Below, in pieces: positions 45,894-56,323 of a stretch of 64,000 nt of DNA (the stretch's first letter is position 1; each line of letters opens with the position of its first letter). The DNA is from Azospirillum canadense. GTDB lineage: Bacteria > Pseudomonadota > Alphaproteobacteria > Azospirillales > Azospirillaceae. The notes beneath the pieces are model-generated. The model did no database searches. It was not told the DNA's origin and worked only from the letters and a program-made list of their open reading frames with translations. The stretch is taken from assembly GCF_025961225.1 (NCBI RefSeq), contig NZ_JAOQNG010000006.1, positions 1 to 64,000 on the forward strand, given 5' to 3'. The position numbers and the translations under genes are program-made.

Positions 45894-47687
45894 TCACACG
45901 GGAAGCCGCTGGGAACGTGCCAGTTGCTCCGCCCGAGCGCGCAGGTCGGCCGGCACCGCCGGCAAGCCGGCCGCGGGGGTGAGGAGCCCGCGCAGCGCGT
46001 CGGCTGCCGCCGACTTCTGCCCGGACGCGGCAAGCACCTCGGCCTGGTGATAGAGCGCCGGCCACAACAGCGCGCCATAACGCCCGCCCGTCGCCTCCCC
46101 CAGATCGCGGCTCGCCTCATAGGCCTTGCCGAACCAGCCGGCGGCCGACTTCAGCGCCTTGCGGTGGTTGACGCAGAGTATGCCGAGCGCGAAGCCCGCC
46201 GAAGCTGTCTCCTCCAGCCCCTGCCCGTCCTCCTGCTTAGCAAGGTCGTCCTCGACGCCTTGGGCGAGCCGGTCGGCTGCGGCGTAATGTCCCAAGTTGA
46301 CCAAATCCGTGAAGGTTTGCCGGCGCAGGCCAGCCAGAATGGTCGACGGGATGCGCTCGCCCAGGATGGGGCTGGGGTCTCGCGCCAGGCGCTCGACACC
46401 GTCAGCCGCCCCCATGGGGTTGCTCCAGGATAGGATCTGTGCGGCGTAGCTGCGGGCGCGCCAGGCGAGGTCGTCGGTTTCGCCGTCGTCGGCGCCGGCC
46501 GCCTGCAGCGCAGCGCGCGCGCGTTCGCCGGCCTCCCCCGCCGCCTGGAAGTAGAGGCGGGCCCGCTCGCGATCGTCGTCCTGCAGCCACACGGCCATAC
46601 CCAGGCAATACAGGATGCCGCACAGGCTGAACGGGGCGCGGGCGTGGAAGCCCGCGATGTCGGCCGGCCAGTCGGCCATGGACGGCAGGGACTCCGGCTT
46701 GTCCAGCTCCAGGCCCCAGCGTGCGCGGCAGGCCTCGATCACCGGGACGGCCGCCTCGCGTGCCTCGGCGAAGCGCCCAGCGTGGGTCAGCTCCTTGAAG
46801 CGGCGGTAGCGCAGGCCGAGGCCCAGGGGAGTGCCGGCGGCAACGGTCCCTGACCGTTCGGCGAGATAATCAAGATAGCGCGCCCGGTCGAGCCGGCGTG
46901 ACAGGTCCGCCGTCCCCTCCGTCATCGACGCGGCCGCGCGCAGCGTCGGCCCGTGCTCGACCACCGAGACGGCGGTGAAGCCAGCCCGGCGCAGCAGCGC
47001 CTCGAAGCCCTCGCGGCTGTAGAGCGTGACGTGGTAGCCGGGGCTGAGCAGAGGCACCAGGACGCCGGCCGACGTCTCGGGCTTGATCTCGCCGGCGTTG
47101 GGCGTGGTCAGCAGCAGCGTGCCGCCCGGCGCCAGGACGCCGCGCAGGATGGACAGGAAGCCCAACGGCTCGAAGATGTGCTCGACCACCTCGGAACAGA
47201 GGACGAGGTCGAACGGCTCGGGCCCGGCGTCGGCCGGGGTGCGCAGGTAGATGGACGAGATGTCCAGCCCCAGCAGCTCGCGCCCGGCGCGGGCGGCGAA
47301 GCCGGGGTCGATGCCCTGGACCGACCAGCCGAAGACTGTGCGCGCCACGTCGAGCGAGAAGCCGAAGCCGCAGCCGATCTCCAGGTAGCGGCGGACCTTG
47401 GACGGGTCGATGGCGGACAGCGGCTCGGCCATCACGTCGATGCCGGCACCCTGCTCCAGGTAGAAGGCGAGCGCGGCGTCAGTCGCCTGCGCGCTCTCGT
47501 ACTCCGGCTGCTGGAGCGTCGGGAAGAAGGCGGTGCCGCAGCGGCCGCACAGGGCCAGGGGCAGCAGCGGGTTGGGCGGAACGGCCGAGCGGACGTTCAG
47601 GCGGACGGACTTCGGGCTGGCATCGGCGCAGGCGGGACAAACCGCGTCGATGGGCGCGGCGCTGCTGGTGTTCCAGTCGATGTGCAT
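45894..47687 (-). CDS. Methyltransferase with zinc ribbon and TPR-like C-terminus
   Basis: About 597 residues. A four-cysteine ribbon (CPAC ... CGRC, residues about 17-50) precedes a class I methyltransferase domain (YLEIGCGFGFSLDVA, GIDPGFAARA, DLVLCSEVVEHI, LAPGGTLLLTTPN). The ribbon plus methyltransferase order is common in C-methyl and N-methyl sugar enzymes such as those acting on dTDP-keto-sugars. From about residue 300 the protein is all-helical with TPR-like pairs, an unusual extension that doubles its length and may bind other glycan enzymes. Start 47687 (MHIDW) is uncertain; a GTG at 47696 is equally possible. Confidence 0.82.
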   Translation of the reverse strand: MHIDWNTSSAAPIDAVCPACADASPKSVRLNVRSAVPPNPLLPLALCGRCGTAFFPTLQQPEYESAQATDAALAFYLEQGAGIDVMAEPLSAIDPSKVRRYLEIGCGFGFSLDVARTVFGWSVQGIDPGFAARAGRELLGLDISSIYLRTPADAGPEPFDLVLCSEVVEHIFEPLGFLSILRGVLAPGGTLLLTTPNAGEIKPETSAGVLVPLLSPGYHVTLYSREGFEALLRRAGFTAVSVVEHGPTLRAAASMTEGTADLSRRLDRARYLDYLAERSGTVAAGTPLGLGLRYRRFKELTHAGRFAEAREAAVPVIEACRARWGLELDKPESLPSMADWPADIAGFHARAPFSLCGILYCLGMAVWLQDDDRERARLYFQAAGEAGERARAALQAAGADDGETDDLAWRARSYAAQILSWSNPMGAADGVERLARDPSPILGERIPSTILAGLRRQTFTDLVNLGHYAAADRLAQGVEDDLAKQEDGQGLEETASAGFALGILCVNHRKALKSAAGWFGKAYEASRDLGEATGGRYGALLWPALYHQAEVLAASGQKSAAADALRGLLTPAAGLPAVPADLRARAEQLARSQRLPV

Positions 47688-47895
47688 CCTGCTCACAACC
47701 TGAAAGGGGGCCGTCCGACGATCCTACCGAACGGCGAGGAAAGTACCGCCGCAATAGCAGAATAATCGCCGGACAGGCAACCGCGCTGACGTCACACACC
47801 GCCGCAGGATGCCCGCGGGAATCGATTTTCCACCGCCTTTCGAAACGTCTTCCCGCCATCGGCCGCGCGGCGCCGGGAGTCATCAGCCTCTGGGA

Positions 47896-49365
47896 TCAGC
47901 CATAAACGGGCCACAGCCCCTTCCAAACGCCCAGGACCTCCACCAGCACGGCCCCGCCCAGGGCCAGGGCGGCGGCGAAGAGGGCAAGCCGCAGGCCCCG
48001 GCGCAGCCCGGCGGGACGCCATGCGCCGGCCGCGGCGGCAAGCCCCAGCAGGACCAGCGCGTGCATGGGCAGGAAATAGCGGCCCTGGACGCCGTCCACG
48101 GTGGCGGATCCCACCGGCGTGAAGCCGACCCAGAAAGCCGCCAGGACCAGCAGAGCGTAGGCCGGCGCCGGGACGAGGCAGCCGGCCGCGAAGCCGGCGT
48201 CGCGCCGGCGCGGGCCGTCGCACAGCGCCAGGGCCAGCAGCACCCAGAAGGCCGGCAGCACCCAGCGGTCGGACGCGTAGCCGTGCCAGGGCGGGGGATG
48301 GCCGCCGTAGCGCCCGTAGCCGTCGCGCCACCACATTACCGCCCAGTCGCGCACCGTGTCGGCAAACACCCGCAGGGCCTCCAGCGGGTCGGTCCGCAGG
48401 CGGGCAATCTGCGCCGCCGGATCGGCCCCGGTGCCCCAGTAGGGCCCGGGGACGAAGGGATAGGCCGCGTTCCACAGGACGGCAATGCCCAGCGCGACGG
48501 CGAGGCAAAGGCCGCCTAGCGCGAAGCGCGACCGCAAGCTGCTGCCGGCCACCGCCGCGGGCAGATAGAGCGCTGCGCCGGCGAAGGGGGCCATGGTGAG
48601 CTTGAGCAGGCCGAGCGCCGCTGATAGGGCGACCAGCCCAGCACCTTCCCCCCGGCCGAGCGGCGTGCCGCGGTCGCGCAGGCGCCAGACCAGGGCCAGC
48701 ATCAGGACGGGCAGAGTCAGGTTCAGGGGATCAGCGCTCAGCGAGCAGGCGCTCTGCAGCGCCACCGGTGACAGCGCCAGGGCCAGAACGGCCACCCGCC
48801 CGCCCGGCAGCGCCCGCAGGATCGCCGCGACCATCAGGCCGTAGACGGCCAGGTTGCCGACGCGCCCCGCCCGCATCTGGCCGAGCGGCCCCAGCCCGGC
48901 GGCGCGCGCTGCGGCGACGCCCGCCGCCTGCGGCAGGTAGGCGAGCGGCGCGAAGCTGGCCGAGCTGGGAAAGGGCACCACCTCGACGGCCGGCGGCTGG
49001 GCGGCGAGGTGGTCGGACAGGGCGTGGGCCTCCACGGGGTCGACCGGCCCGTGCTTCTGGATGCGGTCGATGTGGTAGAGCATCTGGAGGTAGCCGGCCC
49101 GGTCGATCGGCCCGCCCCAGGAATTGGGGCCCAGCGTTTCGGCCAGGAGATGGCCGTCGGCGATCTGCAGCACGCGCTGCCAGTGGAAGGCCTCGTCCTG
49201 GGCGGCGAAGGGCGGCGTCCGGGCCAGGAGCAGCCCGCCGAACAGCGCAAAGTAGGCGGCGGCCAGGATCGCGATCAGGAGCGGCTCCGGCCGGAAGGCC
49301 GCGCCGGCGGGGGTCATGGAGACTCGCTCGACAAAGCCGCGGCCGATGAGCTTACGGCTGGACAT
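47896..49365 (-). CDS. Polytopic membrane protein, DUF2142 family
   Basis: A roughly 489-residue inner-membrane protein with ten or more hydrophobic segments. The first periplasmic loop carries TPPFAAQDEAFHWQRVLQIADGH, followed by LPQAAGVAAARAAGL, which matches the DUF2142 family. These resemble GT-C lipid-linked sugar transferases, with an acidic pair (here D-E) in the first loop. A role in adding a sugar from a polyprenyl-phosphate donor on the outer side of the inner membrane is plausible but unproven. The start is uncertain (49365, 49317 or 49392). About 200 bases separate it from the methyltransferase gene downstream. Confidence 0.75.
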   Translation of the reverse strand: MSSRKLIGRGFVERVSMTPAGAAFRPEPLLIAILAAAYFALFGGLLLARTPPFAAQDEAFHWQRVLQIADGHLLAETLGPNSWGGPIDRAGYLQMLYHIDRIQKHGPVDPVEAHALSDHLAAQPPAVEVVPFPSSASFAPLAYLPQAAGVAAARAAGLGPLGQMRAGRVGNLAVYGLMVAAILRALPGGRVAVLALALSPVALQSACSLSADPLNLTLPVLMLALVWRLRDRGTPLGRGEGAGLVALSAALGLLKLTMAPFAGAALYLPAAVAGSSLRSRFALGGLCLAVALGIAVLWNAAYPFVPGPYWGTGADPAAQIARLRTDPLEALRVFADTVRDWAVMWWRDGYGRYGGHPPPWHGYASDRWVLPAFWVLLALALCDGPRRRDAGFAAGCLVPAPAYALLVLAAFWVGFTPVGSATVDGVQGRYFLPMHALVLLGLAAAAGAWRPAGLRRGLRLALFAAALALGGAVLVEVLGVWKGLWPVYG

Positions 49366-49577
49366 CCGCCGATCCCTGTTCCGTTTTTCCATGGGCGGCC
49401 GCGATCCGGGGCGGGCCAGGGCGGACAGAACCACAAGGCGGGCTCCGTTGGGAATGGCGGAATGGCGAAGCGTCCTCGCCACGCCGCCGGAGGGCTGTTA
49501 CAGTGCGCGCCCCGCTCACCCCGCCCGCACACCCCGTCAACGCCGCACCGGTCCCGCCGAAGGCCAAAGGCCGAGGA

Positions 49578-51104
49578 ATGCCCTCCACCCTCCTGCATCT
49601 CGATCCCGGCCTCCCTTCCCGCGTCGCGCCCCGCTGCGACACACCGGGCCACGATCTGGTCTGGGGCTTTTCCGGCTGGGCCTGCCGTCCGGGCGCCCGG
49701 CTGCGCGCCGCCGTGGTGACGGTCGCCGGGACGCGCTTCCCGGCCACGGGGCTGAACACCGTCCGCCTCGACGCCGAAGCCGCGCAGAACCGCCACGGCC
49801 TGACCCCGGATCTCGCCTGCGGTTTCTGGGGGCTGGCCACGCTCCCGGCCACGCTTCCGGGCGCGCGCGCGGGGGAGGCACTGCGGCCCGTGCTAGTTCT
49901 GGAGTGGACGGACGGCACGCGGGAGGAGTGGCCGGCGGGAACGGTCGCCGTGGAAGAGCCGGCGGCGGCATCCAATGACGCGCTGCCACACGGCGATGCA
50001 CCACCGGGCGACGGCCCGCTCGTCGCCATCGCCATGGCCACCTACAACCCCGACCCGGCGCTGTTCCGGGCGCAGGTGGATTCCATCCGCTCCCAGACGC
50101 ACGAACGCTGGATCTGCCTGATCGAGGACGATGGCTCCAACGACGCCCACTGGCGGGACATCCTGGAGGCGACCTCCGACGACGGCCGCTTTCGCCCGGT
50201 GCGCAACGGCGTTAACCTCGGCTTCTACCGCAACTTCGAGCGCGCGCTGGGCCGCGTCCCGGCGGAGGCGGAGTTTGTCGCCCTGGCCGACCAGGACGAC
50301 CGCTGGGCGCCCGGCCGGCTTGCCGCCCTGATCGCTGCCGTTCAAGGCGACGCCGTCCTGGCTTTCGGCAACATGCGGGTGGTGGACGGCACGGGGCGGG
50401 TCGTGTCGGAAACCTTCTGGCCCGGCCTGGACAGCCGCCACGACAGCCTCGACGCACTGCTGATGGCCAACGCCGTCACCGGCTGTGCCTGCCTGTTCCG
50501 GGCTTCGCTGCTGCGGCTGGCATTGCCCTTCCCGGCGCTCGGCCGGATCGCCTACCACGACCACTGGATCGCCTGCTGCGCTGCGGCGGAGGGCAGGATC
50601 GCCTACCTGCCACAGTCGCTGGGCGACTATGTCCAGCACGGGTCCAACAGCCTGGGCTACCGGCGGCGGCCCGGCCTGCGGCTGGCGGCCAAGCTGGCGG
50701 CCTCGCTCGCCCTCGCCCCGGCCCTGGCGCTCGCCGCCCAGTCGACGACGACCCGGCGGCGGCTGGCCGGTCCGCTGCACCTGCTGGTCGGCCTGCCCGA
50801 TGCCGAGCTGGTCTGCCGCGCCGCCTTCGCCGAAACGCTGCGCCAACGCGTCCCGCCCTGCGGCGACGGCCGGGACCGGGACGACGAGGCACGGCGGACG
50901 GCGACGGCCACTTTCCTGCCCGGCCCGCACCCGGGCCGCCGCCTGCTGGCCGCCCTGGTCCGGCGCGGGCCGCGCGGCCGGGCCTTCCGCGGGGTTGCCG
51001 CACGCCTTTTCACCGGCCTCGCCATCGGGCGGCTGACGGGCCTTCTGGCCCGGCTGCACCCGCCGCCGGCCAGCCACACCGGCTCGGCGCGGGAACAAAG
51101 CTGA
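49578..51104 (+). CDS. GT2 glycosyltransferase with N-terminal GW-like module
   Basis: A 508-residue protein. Residues about 25-130 form a divergent GW module (VWGFSGWACRPGARLRAAVV ... RLDAEAA ... ACGFWG). Residues 150-380 are a GT2 domain of the rhamnosyltransferase-like type: VAIAMATYNPDPALFRAQV, CLIEDDGSND, GVNLGFYRNFERAL, FVALADQDDRWAPGRL (D-x-D metal site) and YHDHWIACCAA. The remaining 120 residues are basic and low in complexity. It is transcribed away from the minus-strand run. The ATG at 49578 gives the best family fit. It is followed by the wrecked cysD locus. Confidence 0.85.
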   Translation: MPSTLLHLDPGLPSRVAPRCDTPGHDLVWGFSGWACRPGARLRAAVVTVAGTRFPATGLNTVRLDAEAAQNRHGLTPDLACGFWGLATLPATLPGARAGEALRPVLVLEWTDGTREEWPAGTVAVEEPAAASNDALPHGDAPPGDGPLVAIAMATYNPDPALFRAQVDSIRSQTHERWICLIEDDGSNDAHWRDILEATSDDGRFRPVRNGVNLGFYRNFERALGRVPAEAEFVALADQDDRWAPGRLAALIAAVQGDAVLAFGNMRVVDGTGRVVSETFWPGLDSRHDSLDALLMANAVTGCACLFRASLLRLALPFPALGRIAYHDHWIACCAAAEGRIAYLPQSLGDYVQHGSNSLGYRRRPGLRLAAKLAASLALAPALALAAQSTTTRRRLAGPLHLLVGLPDAELVCRAAFAETLRQRVPPCGDGRDRDDEARRTATATFLPGPHPGRRLLAALVRRGPRGRAFRGVAARLFTGLAIGRLTGLLARLHPPPASHTGSAREQS

Positions 51105-51248
51105 GCGGCCCGACCGAGGGGCTTGGCACAGCGACCGGAGTTGCGGTAAGCCCGCTCGCGTCCTGGTTGATCGCCGGCAGGCTGTGAACCGGGACGAACG
51201 CGCCTGCGGAGCGCACTACCGGATTGCACCATGAGGTGCGGGAACGCG

Positions 51249-51458
51249 ATGCCGAACCTGCCTGACGACCTCCGGCTTCTCGAAGCGGAATCGATCGCTA
51301 TCCTGCGCGAGGTCGCGGCGGCCTTCGCCCGGCCGGTCCTGCTCTATTCCATCGGCAAGGACAGCGGCGTGCTGCTGCACTTGGCGCGCAAGGCCTTTCA
51401 CCCCGGACCGGTGCCTTTCCCGCTATTGCACGTGGACACCGGGTGGAAGTTCCGCGAC
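51249..51458 (+). pseudogene. cysD: cysD/nodP (sulfate adenylyltransferase subunit 2), 5' fragment
   Basis: Only about 70 of the usual 300 residues remain. They are unmistakable: LEAESIAILREVAAAFARP, VLLYSIGKDSGVLLHLARKAF (the PP-loop that binds ATP) and FPLLHVDTGWKFRD. The frame then enters a TnpB-only element at 51459 and stops within it. The subunit normally forms ATP sulfurylase with CysN, whose C-terminal half lies on the far side of the element. No function is expected. Confidence 0.93.
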
Positions 51459-51600
51459 TTGACATCCTCCGCCGCCTGAAGGCGGCGGATTCCCGAGCCT
51501 CACGGCGCAGGTTCCTGCTTCACCGAGGACTGCCCAGAATGCCGAAGCACCCCGAGACTGACACCCTCTCCACAGGCGGTCACCGCCAGTCCGGCGGCCA
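51459..51600 (-). ncRNA. Predicted TnpB guide (omega) RNA scaffold, element 1; extent approximate
   Basis: In the TnpB family the guide RNA comes from the 3' part of tnpB through the element's right end, with the guide read from the flanking DNA. Here the right end has a strong hairpin and a sequence nearly identical to element 2. The guide would begin at 51458 and read GTCGCGGAACTTCCACCC, which is cysD sequence. This is placed by analogy only; no transcript evidence. Confidence 0.4.
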
Positions 51601-52672
51601 AAATGTTGCGCGCGGCGTTGTGGTCGCGGTCGTGGTGCGCGCCGCAGTCCGGGCACGCCCAGTCGCGATCCGCCAAGGTGAGCGCATGTCCCGTGGTCCC
51701 GCACACGCTGCACGTCTTCGTGGACGGGAAGAAGCGGCCCACCTTGACCAGCGTCCGCCCATACCACGCGGCTTTGTAGGTCAACTGGCGAATTAACTCA
51801 CCCCATCCCGCATCGGCGATCGCCCGGCTGTGCCGCTTAGCTCTCAGCAGGCCCGTCACCGACAGGTCCTCGATGCAGATCGTTTGGTTGTCACGGATCA
51901 GCCGCGTGCTGAGGTGGTGCAGGAAGTCTTGCCGTGCATGGCGCACGGCGGCATGGGCGCGGGCAACCCTGAAGCGTGCCTTCGCCCGGTTCTTCGAGCC
52001 TTTCCGTTTGCGCGCGAGGCGGCGCTGTTCGCGGACCAGCCGCTTGTGCCGCTTCGCCAGATGGCGCGGGTTGGTGATCGTCTCCCCGGTGCTGAGGACG
52101 GCCAAGTTCGTCAGGCCAAGGTCGATGCCAATCGCGCCCCCGCCTTCCAACCGCTCGGCAAGGACGACGACGCGGCAGGCCACGTACCAACGGCCGTCCG
52201 CTTCCCGCGTCACAGTGACCGTGCTCGGCTCGCTGGGCAGCGCGCGCGACCACACCACGATCAGCGGTTCGGTCATTTTCGCCAGCTTCAGTTTTCCGTC
52301 CCGGTAGGTGAACGCCGACTTCGTGAATTCGGCGGACTGCGGCCCGTCCTTGCGGCGGACCTGCGGGTACCGCGCACGGCGCTGGAAGAAGTTGCGGTAA
52401 GCGGTGTCCAAATGGCGCAACGCCTGCTGAAGCGGGACGCTGGACACGTCGTTCAGCCAGACGAACTCCGGCAGCCTCTTCAGCGCCGTCAGCATCGCGT
52501 TCGTCTGGGGAAAGCCGCACCGTTCTGTGCGCTCCGTCCACGCCGCCTCCCGCATCGCGCGGGCCCGGTTGTAGACCACGCGCACGCACCCGAACGTCCG
52601 GTTCAGCAGATCGGCCTGCTCCGGCGTTGGATAGAAGCGAAAGCGGTAGGCGCATTCCACCGGTGTCACCAT
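51500..52672 (-). CDS. tnpB: TnpB RNA-guided nuclease, element 1
   Basis: A 390-residue TnpB with every expected part. An N-terminal helix-turn-helix-like region (ECAYRFRFYPTPEQADLLNR) is followed by RuvC aspartate D184 in IGIDLGLTNLAV and glutamate E269 in ICIEDLSV. A zinc ribbon has C321, C324, C340 and C343. The last RuvC aspartate is D350 in HDRDHNAARNIL. The known family activity is guide-RNA-directed DNA cleavage that keeps the element in place. Closely related to the copy at 58.7 kb with no length difference over the aligned region. It starts at an ATG at 52672; a GTG at 52660 aligns with the start used by the other copy. Confidence 0.95.
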   Translation of the reverse strand: MVTPVECAYRFRFYPTPEQADLLNRTFGCVRVVYNRARAMREAAWTERTERCGFPQTNAMLTALKRLPEFVWLNDVSSVPLQQALRHLDTAYRNFFQRRARYPQVRRKDGPQSAEFTKSAFTYRDGKLKLAKMTEPLIVVWSRALPSEPSTVTVTREADGRWYVACRVVVLAERLEGGGAIGIDLGLTNLAVLSTGETITNPRHLAKRHKRLVREQRRLARKRKGSKNRAKARFRVARAHAAVRHARQDFLHHLSTRLIRDNQTICIEDLSVTGLLRAKRHSRAIADAGWGELIRQLTYKAAWYGRTLVKVGRFFPSTKTCSVCGTTGHALTLADRDWACPDCGAHHDRDHNAARNILAAGLAVTACGEGVSLGVLRHSGQSSVKQEPAP

Positions 52673-52730
52673 GCCTTGTATGTACTAGGAGTGACCTCCA
52701 TGTTCAAGTTTTGTTCCGCTGTCGCGGAAC

Positions 52731-53794
52731 TGCGCGCGCGGGTCGCCCGCATCGTAACCTTCGACGGCGATCGGCCGCTGGCGCGGGCCGGCGACGCGGT
52801 GACCGTGACGTTGGAGGCGGCGGTGGACGCCGCGCGCGGCGACCTGCTGGCCGCCCCGGAAGAAGAGCCGGAGGTGGCCGACCAGTTCGCCGCGCACCTG
52901 CTGTGGATGGCGGAGGAGCCGCTGATCCCCGGCCGCTCCTAGCTACTGCGGGCCGGGGCCCGCTGGGTGCCGGCGACCGTCACCGCGCTCCGCCACGCGG
53001 TGAATGTGGAGTCGCTGGAGCACACCGCCGCCGCGACGCTGGCAATGAACGCGGTCGGGCTGTGCAACCTGTCCACAGCGGCGCCGCTCGCTTTCGACGT
53101 CTATGCGGCGAACCGCCGCACCGGCTCCTTCATCCTGGTGGACCGCTTCTCCAACCGGACGGTCGGCGCCGGGATGATCCTGCACCCGCTGCGCCGCACC
53201 GCCAACGTGCACCGCCAGGAGCTGGCCGTAGCGGCGGCGGAGCGCGCCGCGGCCAAGCGGCAGCGCCCAGCGGTCCTGTGGTTCACCGGCCTGTCCGGCG
53301 CCGGCAAGTCCACCATCGCCAACCGGGTGGAGCGGCGGCTGCACGCGCTCGGCCACCACACCATGATGCTGGACGGCGACAACGTCCGGCTGGGGCTCAA
53401 CCGCGACCTGGGCTTCACCGTCGCCGACCGGGTCGAGAACATCCGGCGCGTGGGCGAGGTGGCAAAGCTGATGACGGAGGCCAGGCTGATCGTGCTGTGC
53501 GCCTTCATCACCCCCTTCCGAGCCGAGCGGGAGGCCCTGCGCGCCCTGTTCCCGGACGGCCTGTTCCTGGAGGTGTTCGTGGACACGCCGCTGGAGGAGT
53601 GTATGCGGCGCGACCCTAAGGGGCTCTATGCCAAGGCGCGGTCCGGGAGCTTGCGCGACTTTACCGGCGTCGACTCCCCCTACGAGCGGCCAGACGCGCC
53701 GGACCTGCGGCTCGACACCACGGCGGAGGACGCCGACACGCTCGCTCTGCGGGTGGTTGAGGACCTGCGCGCCCGGGGCATCCTGGACGCCTGA
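52731..53794 (+). pseudogene. cysN: cysNC/nodQ remnant: CysN C-terminal half plus APS kinase domain, with internal stop
   Basis: The frame resumes in mid-CysN right after the TnpB element (RVARIVTFDGDRPLARAGD) and ends in an apparently complete APS kinase (GLSGAGKSTIANRVERRL, DGDNVRLGLNRDLGF, KGLYAKARSG). The CysN GTPase half is missing. A TAG at 52940-52942 replaces the tyrosine codon expected in the P-G-x-S-Y segment and the frame is open again just after it. A GTG at 52967 could in principle start a 275-residue protein carrying the kinase, which phosphorylates APS to PAPS, but ATP sulfurylase function from this locus is lost. The original fused CysN-CysC arrangement is that of rhizobial and Azospirillum NodQ. 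Confidence 0.92.
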
Positions 53795-53932
53795 CCCGCC
53801 CGCAAAATATCGCGGCCCAAAAATCTGGACATCCGGCCGCAGGCGCGCGCATTCCTCCCCCTCGGAGTCCCGGCCGCCACCCCCGACGACGGCGCCGCCG
53901 GAATGGTCCAAACCGTTGCCGAGAGGGGCCCC

Positions 53933-54892
<960 letters not shown>

Positions 54893-54943
54893 CGCCGGCC
54901 GTCACCGGGGCTGGGCCGGGGTTGGAGGGGGGCCTGAGAGGGT

Positions 54944-55291
54944 TGGAGTCTTGTCGCGCCCCCGGCCCCGCCTCCCCCGCCCGGCGGAACCGCCGGCGCG
55001 GAATGTTCCGCCCGACAAGACCGCTTTCCGGCCCACTTCCCGCTCCGGCGAGTCGCGCGGCGAATCGCCGGAGCGCCCGATTCGCCGCAAACCCGCGATT
55101 CGCAAGGCTAAATCTGGAGTTTTGTCGCGTCACCCCAAGCGTCCACAGGTGGAACGGGTTATCCCCTGGAGTTTTGTCGCGGGATTCCTGGACTCTTGTC
55201 GCGCGACTCGCGATTCTCTACTGGAGTCTTGTCGCTCAAACAAATAGGTGAATCTAATAACCTTACAAATAGTCTGCGCGACAAGATTCCA
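54944..55291. other. oriV: Iteron-type plasmid replication origin upstream of repA
   Basis: Five direct copies of a roughly 15-base iteron (consensus TGGAGTCTTGTCGCG) lie at 54944-54958, 55115-55129, 55167-55181, 55189-55203 and 55222-55236. An inverted copy is at 55277-55291, just before the repA start region, where it may serve as an operator. An AT-rich segment at 55237-55272 between the last direct copy and the inverted copy is a candidate unwinding element. A partial inverted copy is visible near 55014. No clear DnaA box was found; TTATCCCC at 55160 is the nearest. Confidence 0.85.
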
Positions 55292-55367
55292 AATTGCCGC
55301 CGTCTACCTGCCGTGTTATGGATCGAAACCTAAGTTGACCTGGAACAAACGGCGAGAACAGCGCGCT

Positions 55368-56306
55368 ATGGGCCAGTTGCATCGCCTGATCAGTCAGGTG
55401 GGTCGCGAGCAGGCGAAAGCACTCCAGACCGATCCGGAGCAGCGCTCGCTGATCGACATCGCTGCGGCGGTCTTGGAGGAAGAACGGCAAGAGCTGGGCA
55501 TTACCTATTCAGGCTTTGCCTTGACCGCTCTTCCGCATCGCCGCCTGCCCGACGACCAGCCTTGGGAAAGGCGAGGCCACCGGATTCGTCTGCTGATCGA
55601 GCCCGGTCGACTGCCAGTCCGCGGCGGCGGTTTCAAGCTCTACGGCGTTCCTTATGGAAGCCGCGCACGGATGATCCTGCTTTATCTGCAGACCCGCGCG
55701 CTCCAGACCGACAGCCGCGAAGTCGAACTGGGCCGCAGCATGCACGACTGGCTGGACCGCATGGGCCTGTCCGTGGGCGGCCAGACCTACCGCGACATCC
55801 GGGAACAAGCCTCGCGCATCGCCGCCTGCAACCTGACCTTCGCCTGGGAAGATGCCAACAGCCTGGGCTTCGAGAAGGACTCGATCGTCAAGGGCGGCAT
55901 CCATTTCTCGTCGGAGCACAATTCTCCGCAAGGCTCGCTGTGGGAAGACCGCGTCCTGCTCTCCGAGGCTTTCTTCCGCGAACTGAAGGCTCATCCGGTG
56001 CCCATTTGGGAACCGGCGCTGCGGCACATCCAGAACAACAGCACGAGCATCGATATTTACATCTGGCTGGCTTACCGGCTGCACAGCCTGAGCAAATCGA
56101 CGACCATCACCTGGCCGGCGGTGTTCGAACAGTTCGGCGCCGGCTATGCCCGGTTGCGCGATTTCCGGAAGCGCTTCATCGAGGCTCTGCAACTGGCGCT
56201 TGCCGTCTACCCCGACGCGCGGGTGGATGTGGAGGAGCATGGCCTTCTCCTGCACCCCTCGCCGCCGCCGATTCCGGAGCGCAAGATGGCGCAGCTCATG
56301 CGCTGA
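55368..56306 (+). CDS. repA: Plasmid replication initiator RepA
   Basis: A 312-residue protein of the plasmid-encoded RepA family. The diagnostic block is RMILLYLQTRALQTDSREVELGRSMHDWLDRMGLSV (about residues 97-132; shown here only in part by its L-Q-T-x-A and E-L-G-R-S-M elements), followed by GGQTYRDIREQASRIAAC and SSTSIDIYIWLAYRL-like helices near the C-terminus. Such proteins bind iterons and open the origin. Copies of the iteron lie on both sides of the gene, as expected for an autoregulated initiator. No parAB genes are seen nearby. The ATG at 55368 is the likely start; a GTG at 55248 would add 40 residues overlapping the inverted iteron. Confidence 0.88.
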   Translation: MGQLHRLISQVGREQAKALQTDPEQRSLIDIAAAVLEEERQELGITYSGFALTALPHRRLPDDQPWERRGHRIRLLIEPGRLPVRGGGFKLYGVPYGSRARMILLYLQTRALQTDSREVELGRSMHDWLDRMGLSVGGQTYRDIREQASRIAACNLTFAWEDANSLGFEKDSIVKGGIHFSSEHNSPQGSLWEDRVLLSEAFFRELKAHPVPIWEPALRHIQNNSTSIDIYIWLAYRLHSLSKSTTITWPAVFEQFGAGYARLRDFRKRFIEALQLALAVYPDARVDVEEHGLLLHPSPPPIPERKMAQLMR

Positions 56307-56323
56307 CCATCACCGTGGGGGGA

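Larger units (their letters stand above)
51459..52730 (-). mobile_element. TnpB-only IS605-group element 1 (IS1341-like)
   Basis: A 1.27-kb element holding a single tnpB on the minus strand. Its ends were set by comparison with the related element at 58.65-59.92 kb. The right end begins TTGACATCC and carries a 9-bp stem (51468-51476 with 51481-51489). The left end carries a hairpin, 52713-52719 with 52724-52730. There is no tnpA, so movement would need a transposase in trans. It replaces the cysD 3' end and the cysN GTPase half. Confidence 0.8.

Noticed and set aside
51459..52730. Direct target duplication flanking TnpB element 1
   Set aside because: None is seen, and IS605-group elements do not make target duplications; the flanks belong to two different truncated genes.
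55160..55168. Possible DnaA box next to the iterons
   Set aside because: TTATCCCC differs from the TTATNCACA consensus at key positions and is not repeated.
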